This document shows, piece by piece, positions 41,509 through 53,600 of a DNA stretch of 64,000 nt. The stretch's first letter is position 1, and every line of letters starts with the position of its first letter. The position numbers were made by a program, and so were the translations under genes. This DNA is from Pisaster brevispinus (Eukaryota; Echinodermata; Asteroidea; Forcipulatida; Asteriidae): assembly GCA_023634235.1 (NCBI GenBank), contig JAMKCF010000001.1, positions 3,402,106-3,466,105 of the forward strand. Direction: 5' to 3'. Under the pieces are notes generated by a model, which saw only the letters and a program-made list of their open reading frames with translations, had not been told where the DNA came from and did not search any database.

Positions 41509-42296
41509 ATTAACTTGAAACTGAAGAGTCGACCTCCGTCTGGCTGTCGTTGCTGTTTAAGTTTATTTACTATCCGCTGCCATGGCGACTGATCAAAATA
41601 AACCTCCGTCGCTAAGAAGGTCAACAAATGGCATTCCAACCAAAGAGTACACCACAAGTGTTTTTCTACAGATTTTTTTCTTTCTTGCGGTGACTGCACT
41701 CTACATGTACTGCACAGAACATGGTGTGTACATGCTTTGATTTGATTTGGTTTGATTTAAATTTATTCGGTTAAAACACAGCAAGAACATCGTGACAAAA
41801 AACATAGACAGTAACAGAAGGATAGTATTGGGGGAAACAAATAAACGAAAATAGAACACAAGAAAGAAAACTGCAGCTGAATTGAAAACTATCCAAGGGT
41901 AGACCTAGCCCCCCAAAAGGAATAAGTAATTAGTCTTAATTAGTCTTAGAGGGTTTAAACATTCACAGTTATGAAAACCAAATGAACGTAAATTAATTAA
42001 TAAATTATGTATTTATTTGTTTAATTAATTAATTAGTCAATTTATGTGTGTAACATTTGAAACAAAAAGCATCAGATTATTCTTCCTTAGATCTGGCTTT
42101 TATAGCAAGATGGCATTTAGCTAGTTTTCTGAATTGATGCAGGGTGGTAGAAAAAATTAAAATTAGTTGGTATTGTTCCATTCTCTTAATTATGGCTGTA
42201 GAAAAAAAAAGATTGTTGAATGAACTCGCCTGGATGAAACTGGAACCCAAAATTCAGATTATTGTTACATGTACAGTACAAGCTTTATGTGTGATC
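41509..42296. other. Intergenic, no supported gene
   Basis: AT-rich, including AATTAATT-type simple sequence around 41985-42035. Nothing coding recognised. Confidence 0.35.
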
Positions 42297-42447
42297 CTGG
42301 GCTCGATTTTACAAAGATTCGTTTTTAAGAGGAGTTGTCAGTAGGCTATAACTATGGTGATTTGTACTGTGGCACCAGACTTTGCTTAGCAATTTTAGAT
42401 TAAAATTGCTGTTAAGATCAATCTTAACCCTTTGTGAAAACGGCCCC
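42297..42447. mobile_element. Fold-back element, TTTCACAAAG family
   Basis: GGGCTCGATTTTACAAAGAT at the left, CCTTTGTGAAAACGGCCCC at the right. The middle TGTGGCACCAGACTTTGCTTAG matches the family at 58769. Confidence 0.65.
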
Positions 42448-42960
42448 GAATAACCGGTCTTCTGTTGCTCACCTTACGTAGCCTACGTGCCGCAAACGCG
42501 GTATTTCCCCCTCGGACCTACTTGTTGCATTTACATGGCCGAACATTTAGCATTATAATCTACAGTAAAAAGAACAAAAATGAAAAAGGAACAAAATATT
42601 CAATGCAATGATTGTTATAATATTATGACAATATAGGCTAGTCTATAAATGGTTCAACCCCATCACGCGCATAGCCAAACTGCTCAGCAAAGTTTAAAAC
42701 TAAAACTCCCCCGGAAAGCTACAAATGACAAGAAGCTTTTTGGACGTCAATCAGACAACACATAAGAAAAAATAAGCTTTTTACAAAAAAAACCCGATAT
42801 AATCCAATGTAAGTGCAGTGCTTGAGGAATAATAATCGAATCTAGTTTATCATGACTTCTCAGTTGTCCCAGAGTTAATTTTTTTGTTTGTCCAATCGAT
42901 TCTTTTAAGTTATAAACATTATACCCACTGGATTTTGATTTCATCAAATCGAGGAGTCCA

Positions 42961-43111
42961 GGGGTGGATTTCATGAAGAGTTAAGACTAGTCTTATCTCG
43001 AGTTAGGACGAGTTACTCGTCCTAACTTAGGACTAGCCTTACGTTTTTAATAACTCAGTCCTAGGAGTAGGACTAGTCCTAAGTTAGGACTATCGTTGTG
43101 AAATCAACCCC
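42961..43111. mobile_element. Palindromic element, TAGTCCTAAGTTAGGAC type
   Basis: GGGGTGGATTTCATGAAGAG at the left, GTTGTGAAATCAACCCC at the right. The interior is built of GGACTAGTCC and GTCCTAACTTAGGAC palindromes. A related copy is at 55848-55987. Confidence 0.7.
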
Positions 43112-43299
43112 AGGTTAAATAAAAGAGAGAACTGCAGGTTTGTCTGTAGCTTGTAAAAGTCCGTAGACCGCAAAGACGGCGCATAGGGGGCCTATTAAAG
43201 TAAAACAAATTTTAGCAAATCAACATAGAAAACCCGAGAACAAGACATGAACTTCGTTTCCGGTTACTTGTAAACTATGAATTTTCCCCGACCGACGCT

Positions 43300-43560
43300 C
43301 ATGCTGGCTTCCCAGGTTGTATCATAATCTTGGGTGTGATCCCTGGCTACACGGCAGCTTACGGTTGAATGGCTTCTGACTGGCACCCCCGAACAAAGAT
43401 ATTGACTAATAGGGAGACCGCCAACATGGGGCTGGATAGCTCAGTTGGTAGAGCGCCGGTACGTTAATCCGGAGGTCGTTGGTTCAAGTCCCGCTCCAGT
43501 CAATTTTTCTTTGTTCAAAACCCAATTTAAATTTTGTAATGAACTCATTTTCCAATAGAT
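43300..43560 (+). mobile_element. tRNA-like SINE (GGATAGCTCAGTTGG type), best copy
   Basis: A left part (GGGTGTGATCCCTGGCTACA, GAATGGCTTCTGACTGGCAC) precedes an internal tRNA-like segment, then a TCAATTTTTCTTTGTTC tail. Related copies are at 1, 21770, 45050, 46170, 50272 and 52440. Confidence 0.75.
43430..43502 (+). repeat. tRNA-like segment (GUU anticodon position)
   Basis: GGCTGGA pairs with TCCAGTC as acceptor, GCTC/GAGC as D-stem, CCGG/CCGG as anticodon stem with ACGTTAA loop (GTT). The T-stem has mismatches. The context inside a SINE argues against a working tRNA gene. Confidence 0.5.
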
Positions 43561-44455
43561 AGAGTCTGCTTGTGGGGTAAAAAAAATAAGTCTCTAATAA
43601 ACCTCGCGTTATAATGGTGTAAACTGCCATTGTTTTCTATCTTTCCGGTGCAAAATTTGTCAAAATTCAGAACAGCTGATGACATCATTTTGAGAAAATA
43701 GGGTGCCTAGGCCTTATATTTTTGTAGAACAAAATGAGTGTATAAAAAAATATTTTGTCATTTCCCTTCCCTTTTAAACATTTAAGATGTGATGGCCGCA
43801 CAAATTCGAGCGTGATTTGAAAAAGGGTTTTCTAAATAAGCATACTCGTCCCAAGTTTTAACTTATAATTGTTTCATTTAATTTTACAATTATATTTGCG
43901 TTATATAAAACTGAAATTTATAACAGATTGCTATAGTTTTGTTTTCAAGAATCTTGTATAAACAGGATTTTTAATTTTTGATTTCATAGAAAAGTATAGT
44001 CTTCGTTCGAGTTGTTTTCTCGTTTTTTATACGCGCGAGACTTGCACAGTCTGCCATCGGCGTCCAAAAAGATGGGACGAAAATGCACGGTGAAATGTAC
44101 CCAAATGCATAAATTATGACGTAGACCATGGTTTAAATACTGAATGCTACATGACCAACAATCCTCCAATCAAATGACAAGGATCTACTTGGGCGTTATA
44201 TAAATACATTTCCCCCCGCAAACGAATTTTGTTAGCTGAGACGACGCTGATGATTGCCACCGACGCGCGTTCGGGCAGACACACGAGCATCTGTTGCAAA
44301 CCTTTCGCGGCCAAAAGTTCTCTAAAATCAAAATAGTTCCGTAGTACCAGTAGTCAGTTCGTACTATGCGTGAAACAATCTGCGTCACTGAGGCAATATT
44401 TTTCTTTGCTTAGCGTGTTTTTGTGGCATACAGGCTGAGTGAAAAAGGGCCAGTG

Positions 44456-44630
44456 CCCAATTTCATTGAGCCGTATTTAGCAGTAAACATATGGCTTAAT
44501 TTTCTGCTAAGCAGATACACGTACAGGCAGGAGATCAATCACAGATGGTACAAGTGACAAAGTATTTTGGCTGGTAACCTAGTATTATGTTTAGCTTAGC
44601 TTCTTTTTGTGTTTAAGCAGCTCCAGGGTC
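44456..44630. mobile_element. Fold-back element, GCCCAATTTCATTGAG family
   Basis: GCCCAATTTCATTGAGCCG at the left. The interior has GGCTGGTAACC and GCTTAGCTTC, and the right end TTTAAGCAGCTCCAGGG is degraded. Confidence 0.5.
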
Positions 44631-45049
44631 AAAAGCTGTCTAGTAGAAAATGGCGTTTAGCAAATTGTTCACCTAAATAATAAAAGTAAACAGGGAAATA
44701 ATCCAGTCACAAACAAAGTACGTTTCATGTTATTTCGGCTGGTAATCTGTTTCAGCTACAGCTAAGCAATATTAATGTGGTCAGTAACCTTTTGTGCCTT
44801 TAATTATTGTTTCAAGTTCTCCTTCTTTACCGCGGTTTCTGGCAACAGAACCGTCACAGATTTATTTAATAATGTCCACTAATGGAAAAAACACTCTAAA
44901 AGTAAAAATCCGCTGTAGTTAAACTTTGTTTTGGTCAACTCCACATTAATAACAATTTACACAGTCAGGCTTCCCATGAGATTTATCACTTTATATTTTG
45001 AGATATTTGATGCTTTCCCTTAACGTTCTCTCTCCTGCCGCTTCTCAAC
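44631..45049. other. Intergenic, no supported gene
   Basis: A further degraded copy of the GCTTAGCA fold-back body (44640-44800), otherwise unique sequence. Confidence 0.3.
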
Positions 45050-45260
45050 AGGTTCTACCGCAACCTTGGGTGTGATCCCTGGCTATACAGCAGTTACAGG
45101 TTGAGTGGCTTCTGACTGGCACCCCCGAACAAAGATATATGACCAAATAGGGAGACTGCCAAAATTAGGACTAGATAGCTCAGTTGGTAGTAGATGTTAA
45201 TCTGGAGATTCTGTCAAACCCAAATTAAGTAAAAATTTGCCAGTCAGTTTCTCTTCTTCT
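45050..45260 (+). mobile_element. Degraded tRNA-like SINE
   Basis: It has GGGTGTGATCCCTGGCTATA, GACTGGCACCCCCGAACAAA and GGACTAGATAGCTCAGTTGG, with the tRNA 3' half deleted. Confidence 0.65.
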
Positions 45261-46169
45261 TTTTTCTTCTCTAAATCCACATTACTTCGAAGGGAATTTA
45301 TACAACCAACAGCTGCAGTACTTCTTACCAATGCAAGTTTCCGTAATCATTAGTTTTTTGCGCAATTACCAAATGTATACAATAACCAGCCTTTAAAAAA
45401 GAAATTGACCTGGACTTCAGGCTCATTGTTTTTGCACCAACCAATTACAAATGTTTGCCCAACTGACCATCCTCGTGTATCATTAAGCCAATCCAGAAGT
45501 TACCATAAAGTTGGGCATGATTCCAAGTTGGGCATGATTCCAAATTGGGATGGAAAGAATCACTCTTTTTCTCGCCACAACAGCACAGCAAATGACAAGC
45601 AAAACATCGCATTTTTCTACAAGTGTACCTGAAGAATATTTCTTTTATTTATCATAAAAAACAATAATATTACAGTATTTACCGAAAAAGAATTTTGCAC
45701 CAACAAAATATTAACATGTCGCATCACACAAGTGACAATGTCCCTTCTATTAGTGATTTCTGGTCTGCTCGCTTGTCCCTCATGACGATCTAGGGTGTTG
45801 AATTACAAAAGCCATTGTTTAATATAAAAAAAACTAATGATAAACAAATACATAATAATCTTTACTCCTGAACCACATGACGGTTTTTTACAATCTATAC
45901 ATCATCGGAAAGGTTTTAAAAAAATTAATAAATGCTCCACAGAGTGTGTCCCCATTTTATCTCGCCTTCCGGTTCAAACTGGGAGTTAAATGATCTTAAA
46001 ACTTAGTAAGATCTGCACTGGTAAATGACACCGCTGTAGTGGCGTCATCATGATGTCATCGGGAGTTGATTTACATGAAAGAACTGAACATACTGTAAAA
46101 AAGTTGCACTGTCATAACCCCAATTTGACCTTTTCTTCGGGAAGTTGAAGTGATCAAATATCCCCTGGT
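45261..46169. other. Intergenic, no supported gene
   Basis: No coding sequence or clear repeat recognised, apart from a short GGGCATGATTCCAA direct repeat at about 45513-45545. Confidence 0.3.
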
Positions 46170-46495
46170 CTCATTTTGGCAGACAATATGAACATGGAAT
46201 TTGGACATTGCCTCTGTGTTTAAAACAAAACATTTTAAAAATATAAACCAAAGGGAAACTGACTGGGCATCTTATTAAATGTGATCTGGGGTTGAACAAA
46301 GAAAAAATTACTCAAGCAGGATTTGAACCAACTACCGTTTTAAACCAACTACCGGTTGAATGTGCTGGCGCTCTACAAACTGAGTCGTATGTTGGTGGTC
46401 TCCCTATTTTGTCAATATCTTTGTTCTGTCGGGAATGCCAGTCAGAAACCATACAACATTCAGCTAAAAAGTGATTTATGCAAAACAACCGTAAG
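46170..46495 (-). mobile_element. tRNA-like SINE, minus strand, diverged
   Basis: Minus strand: CAGAACAAAGATATTGACAA, GGGAGACCACCAACATACGA, then a tRNA-like segment with CTACCGGT and CAAATCCTGC. Borders approximate. Confidence 0.55.
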
Positions 46496-46937
46496 TTACG
46501 ACCTTGTTGCACTGACACACCAAGGACTTAACAATAGGCATAGGACAGTCATATACAAAACCAATGGGAGAACAAAGAAAGGGAAGTCCTTGATTTATAG
46601 CGTTTAACGTGGGTAGGTAGGTATACACATCAAACCTGAGGCCTATATTAAAATGGACGATAGGGTCCCCCATTGGGTAAAGGGCCCCAGTTGGAAAGTG
46701 TACAAAACCAAACAGAGCTGTTGCCAAAAGTACAAACAAAAGCGCTACAATACATGTAGGAAGTCCTGACTGCAGGTGTTTACCCACTTGTGTGGGCTTA
46801 CACACAGGCCCTTGTTGGGGTCTTTTACACAATTGAACAATAGACCCCCCACTAAGGTTCCTTTGTTCAACTTGAACCCCACAAACGGGAAATCTTTAGC
46901 AAAGGGAACTGCAGGACACCATAATTGTGACCCGTAA

Positions 46938-47352
46938 GGTTGTGTGTTTTAACGCTACATACGAAGTGTGGACTTGAGAACAAAAGAGGTTCACATAATG
47001 TAGGAACTTGAAAAACTATGTGGACCTACAGACGTCCACACAGTGTTAATTACAGTGTTGAGGAATAGGTTTTTCCTTTAATTGTATAGAACAAAGGAAT
47101 GTCCACACAGTGAATGCAACATAGAGCTATGTGTGCTCATTTTCGGTACCTTATGAACTGGCAGGTTTTGTGTTTAAATGCTACATACAATGTGTGGAGT
47201 TCAGAACAAAAGAGGTCCACATAATGTAGGGACTTGAAACACTATGTGGACTTACACACCTCCACATAGTGTTATTTACAGTGTTGAGAAATAGGATTTT
47301 CCATTAGAACAAAGAAATGTCCACACAGTGACTTTAACACAGAGCTGTGTGT
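46938..47352 (+). repeat. ~229-bp tandem duplication near the CWF19L1 3' end
   Basis: CTACATACGAAGTGTGGA / CTACATACAATGTGTGGA and AATGTCCACACAGTGA recur about 229 bp apart. Within each copy CTATGTGGAC and GTCCACA words are inverted. Confidence 0.75.
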
Positions 47353-47514
47353 TTGTGATACCTTGCTCCCACCAGGTGCCATAAACCCTAGCTATGCACG
47401 TCACTGCGTACAAAACCTTAATTCTCTGAACCCAGTTTTCAGTGTGATAAAACAGCGTACTGAGACATTCCAAAAGTGTGTTTCATTTATCACTCAGTGT
47501 TCATCGTGTTTCTT

Positions 47515-47659
47515 TCATTCATCGTTGTTAAAATCAAAAGGCTCAAACTTCTTGCGGAACGCAGCCGCTTGCCTCGTTTCCTCATCCTTCTCGATGGTGC
47601 ACGCTTTCCAGTTGGCCCTCTCTGGCATGTCAAGAAGCTCTTCACAAGCCATCACCTCC
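47515..47659 (-). CDS. CWF19L1: CWF19L1 exon 14 (last)
   Basis: Acceptor TTGATACAG, TGA at 47517-47515. Encodes [20 protein letters not shown] and [11 protein letters not shown] long plus-strand open frame overlaps it but is antisense noise. Confidence 0.92.
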
Positions 47660-50600
47660 CTGTATCAAAACAACGCAAACACCGAAATGTATAATAATAA
47701 CAATAATAGCTGTATTTATGTAGGGAACCCAAGTGCGCCCTCAGTGTTTAAGTGTATGATCAACTTTGTCATTAGCATATTTATTATAAAAAAGTTAAGT
47801 TTGGGGTCACGACCTTTGGGTTCACTCTCTTTTTTTCATTTTAGCTTTGAGCAAGAGAGAGCACATTTATTTTCTGTAGGCATTTCTCTCTATTTTGTAG
47901 GGAGCATGGCTCTGGCCATGCTCCAAATACTTTTCAATGGGGAGGGATAGTGTCATAGAGCTATATCTGTAAGTATTGTTTTATATTTAATCATCTTTTT
48001 ATGAGAGAAATATTGTAATTTTTAGGCCTGTGTGTGGCCTGCCTCGTGTGGTGTTGACCTTTCGCCCTTTATAATATAAAAAAGCGACTGTGCTGTGCAT
48101 TGTGTATTGTGTATTGTATTGATTGGAAGTATTAAATCAGTACAGGAGATTATTTTATATTTTTGATGTCATCAGGTGGATTTTGTATTTATTGTCTTCT
48201 GGTGAATGCTCGTCCTTTTTAAATAGAGGACCGGCCTCCTTCCCGTGTCTCTACATTTATATAGCGCCTTACACCTTCAGAAGAAAGTCTCTAAGCGCTC
48301 AGGAGAACAAAAGGAAAATCACATGTACGATTAATTGAACAGACATGTTTTGAGAAAAGTCTTGACATGTGAGACGTTGGTAGCTTGTTTGATGTGAAGA
48401 CGGAGATTGTTCCATAAATGAGGTCCAGCAAACTGAAAACTACGTTCATCATATGTTTTGGTGGCAACAGTTGGAATAACAAGGGTGTCTTTGTTTGCTG
48501 AACGGAGGTTTCTTGCAGGCATGTATGCGGTGAGGAAATCTTGCAAGTAAATCGACCACTTCCATGACGACATTGAAATGTTAGGAGGAGAATCTTAAAG
48601 ATAATGCGAGCATGAATAGGAAGCCAATGGAGTGATTGCACAGCTGGAGTAATGGGTTCATGTTTTCTTAACCGGGAAATGAGACGAGCCGCTGAGTTTT
48701 GAATGATCTGGAGTTTTCGGAGCTGTGAGTCGGGCAATCCGTAGGTGAGGCTACTGCAGTAATCAAGGTGACAAATTACAAAAGCATGGATGAGCTTTTC
48801 TGTTGTTGTTTTATTGATAAATTGGCGAACGTAGAGGATAATGGAGGGCATAGCAGCCAACATTTACATCTTGCAATCAGGGAGATTTTTTTACAACAAT
48901 CAGGAAGATATTTAAAATTACATTTAACAGAATTAGAGAACAAATTTCCAAAATCAGGGAGATTTCCAAATTTGTTCATCAGAACAGGGAAAGATTTTTT
49001 TTTTTTTTCAGGGAAATTTCTGCAGCTCTGGGAGGGTTAGAGACCCCTTGCATATGATTGATGTCACACTCTCAAAAGGCGCCCTCACTCAGGCCAAAAG
49101 GCGGCAGATCATTGGACGATACCTGCTCTTTGTGCGTTAAAACATGCGAGTGACCTCAGTGTACCTGGAGCGTTTCACGTTATGCAAATCTCGAGTATGG
49201 CGTCATTTCAGAGGAACATATTTCACACACACTAAAATGGTTCTAGTACGAACATCATAATCAGTAAGGTATCATACTGTCAAAATCTAAAATGGACCAA
49301 TATTTACCCTTACCAAATATGAATAATATTTTATGACTTACCTCCCAAACTGTAAAGGGAAAAACACGTTCTTCTTCATCCGATGTAAAAGTTTTTCGCC
49401 GTTGTCCAACTCTAGGTAGAAATATGGTGTGTCTGCTGGTATTACCTACAACACACATTGAAACCAAAAAATAGTTATCGTGACAAGTTCTTATAAAAGC
49501 AGATTGAACTGGCAACAGCAACCCGCACAAAAATGCTAAAAATAAAAGCGCAGTACAACGATCTCAGTCAAATTTCACTAAAGCACATGTGTGTACATGT
49601 ACAAGCTTTATGTTTATTCGCGGGAACTGACTGTACTACTTCTGCGGTCAAGCGCCAATGATGCCGTGATCTCCTGAGTCCTGGAATGTTTGTCTGACAT
49701 CCAGGTATTTTGAGCCATTAATGATTAAGTAATAATTATTTACATGTAGTTTCATTTCATTTCATTTTATTCTGGTTGTGAAGCCAAGGACTCTCAGAAA
49801 AGCAAACCTTAATCAGCATTCTAGCCAAGAACACCGTGGAGAGAAGACAAAGATGAAACTTTATTTTTAGATGTGGGAGGAAAACCTCCGAGATTTATTC
49901 CAGGGAAAACCCACGCAATCAAGTAGGGACTGAAAACCCAATCCAGTAGTGACCCCGGCGTGATTCGAACCGGGGTCCTAGAGGTGGAAGGCGAGGAAAG
50001 ATACGACTACGCCACTGTGCCACCCTAACTATGTTAGTAGGTTAACATTTGGACCCTACTTGGGTCTTTCTCTGTGTTTCTACCTGCTTAAGGTCTGTAC
50101 GTGTTGGTATCTCAAACAACTCCAGCTTCTGAGCCTCTGCTTTCTCCATGAACACTTCCTTGATGTCCTCACAAACCGATCGTTCGATTGGTACGACCTA
50201 TGACCCAGCAAAATGAGTAAATCAAAAGATTAAAATCAGAATCTTCAAGAATACTTTATTAACTTTCTCAGTTTGTATCCTGAACTTGGGTGTGAGCCCT
50301 GGCTACATGGCAGTTACAGGTTGATTGGCTTCGGACTGGCACCCCGCCCCGAACAAAGATATGACAAAATGAGGAAAAAGCCAACATAGACAAGATGGCT
50401 CGGTTAGTAGAGCACCTGCCCGTCATTCCGAAGGTTGAAGGTTCAAATCCGATTCTAGTAAATTTGTCTTTGTTCAATCAAAAAATTTTAAAATTTCTAC
50501 ATTTTGTAGCTTGTTACTCATTAATGAGACACAGATTCTACAAACTTTTGCCCAGGAGAGTTGATGTGGGTTTAGGTCAACATGGGTCAGAGGTCACTCG

Positions 50601-53600
50601 ACTTCTGCTTCTTATGCCCTGCGGTTGGCGAAGCCACCGAAGGGGCATACTGTTTCTGACATGTCCTTCCGTGGGTGTGCACTTATTGTATGTATGCAAT
50701 CATTGACCAATTCAAAAAGGACTTGGCATATCAACTCCAAGCTTGGTGTTGATTGGACATGGGGTCCCCAAGAAGCCAGCTGTTTTCGGAACCCCTAGGT
50801 CAAAAGTCGGAGTCATTGTGGTTAAACCAAAGAAATGTTGTCTGGGCGATAACTCGAGAGGGACTTATTGTATGTATGCAATCATTGACCAAAACCAACT
50901 CAGGAAGGACTTGGCATGTTATCGCCAAACATAGTTTGTGGATTGGTCTTGGGATTCCCAAGAAGCCTATTATTTTTGAACCACCTAGGTGAAATGTCAA
51001 GCAACGGACTGGCTTGCAGGGCATCTGTGTTTTCCAAACACAACTTTTCTTGTTTTCTACCTGTAACTGGAGGTGCTGTGTTTTGAAATTCCTCTCAAAG
51101 ATGGCGCATGTCTTCTCGACTGACTTGAAGTATTTCCTTAATGCTGCCTTGTACTGATCCAGCTCTGAAATGACATCCTAAAAGAAAAAAAGAAAAAAAG
51201 TAAAGACTAACGTAATCCAAAATCAGGTTGCAATTACCTTGAATGGAGACTATACCACATGGGCATGGTTGAATGCATCCATACCCAGATTGTACATACA
51301 GTAAACTTGCATTCTTTGTGCACTATCAACATGGGTCAGTAAATTTGTGCGCTGTTTACATCCATTTTTGTCCAGAAGTAAAGGTCCAACTTGTGTCATC
51401 TTTCTGAAAAAGTTTGAGCAGGCTCAATGATCTACAACTTTATGTATACATTACGATTAAATTATGAGTAGATCTTGAGATATGAACTTTTGAAATTGTC
51501 AGCTTCTGGTTTGAACCGGAGGTCAAGGTCAAATGGGGGTCACACTTTGTTAGGCATTTTAAAAAGTTTTTGGAGACCTTTCCGTTATCCATTAAATATA
51601 ATTTCCCAAGATTAGTTTTTAACATCTAAACGACATAAATAACTTCAAAAAAATATAATAGAGATTTCTAGACTGCAGATAGTTTCTTACCTCAGGGAGA
51701 TCCACCATTGACCGGTAGTGACCGATAGGCAGTATAAGAATGTGGTCTGGTACCATGCCTCCTTTAGCAAGAGCCATGTATGTCTGTGCAAGAACAACAA
51801 TTATAGGTAGTGTAAAAATGTGGTCTGGTACCATGCCTCCTTTAGCAAAAATCTTTTTGAAGGGTTGGGATCACTGTTACCATCTCTTTCCCACTGTAGG
51901 TCTGTAGCCAGCCTCTGTCTTTTCCACCCATATTTTCATTGTAAATGTGCCACCAGTGTGCCTGACCTGGTTCCTCCTATCAGGATGTTTGAGGCTGAAA
52001 CCAGACTTTCTGCTTCTTCTCACCCATACACTCTTACTTTGCTGAGATGCAGAACAAAGAGCCATTCTAACAGCTTTATTGCATACTGCATCTCTTTGGA
52101 GCTCCTTGCCTGGTACATGTTTCCCTCCATCCTACAATCTAGACTGTTTTAAGAGGAATATCAATTCCTACCTTCAGCTCCCCTGAGTTATTTTCATCTA
52201 AATTATTTTCTTCCAATAGCCTCTTACCAAGATGAACTTGAATAAAAAAAATATCAAAAAAGTAAAAGAAAAAGAGAGAAAAAATGAAGACAATGAATTC
52301 AATTAGAGAGAAACTTGCTTACCGTTGTTCCAACGCTTACTACAAGGTGTTTCTCAACTTCTGGGCTACCCAAGCAAAACCAGCACGGGCCTCTGGGTTG
52401 AGCTGCATCGAATCAAGAAAAATGAAGCATTGTTTTAAATGTTATAACATTCCTACAGACCAACTTGGGGTTGAACACAGAACAATTGACTAGAGCGGGT
52501 TCGAGTCTGCGACCTCTGGATTAATGTGCCAGCGCCCTACCAACTAAGCTATCTAGCCCTATGTTAGCGGTCTCCCTATTTTGTCAATATCTCGGTTTGA
52601 GTGCCAGTCAGAAGCCACTCCTGTACTGCCGTGTAGCCAGGGATCAAACCCAGGTTTACGATACAACCTGGAAAGCGGCAGGACAGGGATCACCTTAAGG
52701 GGATGCAACTTTTTATTTCAAATATCAAGTAACAAACCACAAGGGTTTATTAACCACAAGGGTCTGTTAGACTGTTACAGACCATAATATTTTCCAGCTT
52801 GTTAACCAACCATTTCAAACGATTCAACTGCATGAGTTGCGTACAGTGGAGCAATTGTACACATAACTTCACATGGAGATCTGCATTAACCACATGGTAT
52901 TATATTGCAATGCTGACATATTTTATCTATCAATCCAAACCGCACTGGATGATGTTGAATGGTCAGACAGTAGGAGGGTTGACTGTGTACTGTGTATGCA
53001 TTCAGCACATGGTATCATATTGTACTACTCTTACGTGGTTTCCTTTGCCCTTCATGCCCGCTGTGTTGACCTCTTGACCTCTTTTGACCTCTGCCCCTTT
53101 GACCTCCTCTCTGGGAGAAGAAGTACTGGTTGGACATGTCTGTCTGCAGGAAAATAAATTGAAATTGACTGATACAGGCATGCAACTGCCCGATGAAAAA
53201 AAAAGAGGAAATTTTCAAAGGCACAACGCAAGCGCGGAGCGAGGCAGCCAAAACGCCAAGGGACATGAGATCCACAATGGTACCCTAGAAAATGTTGAGG
53301 TTTATTATGCTCTTAGGTGCATTCTTAGCATGTACTAGGCTTATTTCACATTATTGTGGTTGTACATTGTTGTTGCCAAGCATATATAAGGCTTTATAAA
53401 AAAAAAAATCGCCAAAATTATTATTATTATTTTTTTTTTCCTATTTTTTTTATTATTTTAGCGCTGATCATTTAAAAAAACGCGGAAATCCGCGGAAACG
53501 CGGAAGAGTTGCATGCCTGCTGATAGTACTTCAGCAGCAGTGCTGTGGTTACAAGAAAGGCAGTAAAAGTAAATTTACTAATTTATTAATTACTAGTACT

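Noticed and set aside
43430..43502. Functional tRNA-Asn gene
   Set aside because: Stem mismatches, placement inside a repeated SINE, and no T-run directly behind a clean 3' end.
47363..47950. 195-codon plus-strand open frame
   Set aside because: It runs antisense over the last CWF19L1 exon; the minus-strand reading is the conserved one.
49261..49530. 89-codon minus-strand frame over CWF19L1 exon 13
   Set aside because: Wrong phase; the frame set by exon 12 gives the conserved [11 protein letters not shown] sequence.
51820..52152. 110-codon plus-strand gene
   Set aside because: It starts in the duplicated piece of CWF19L1 exon 10 (antisense) and continues into a truncated retrotransposon tail.
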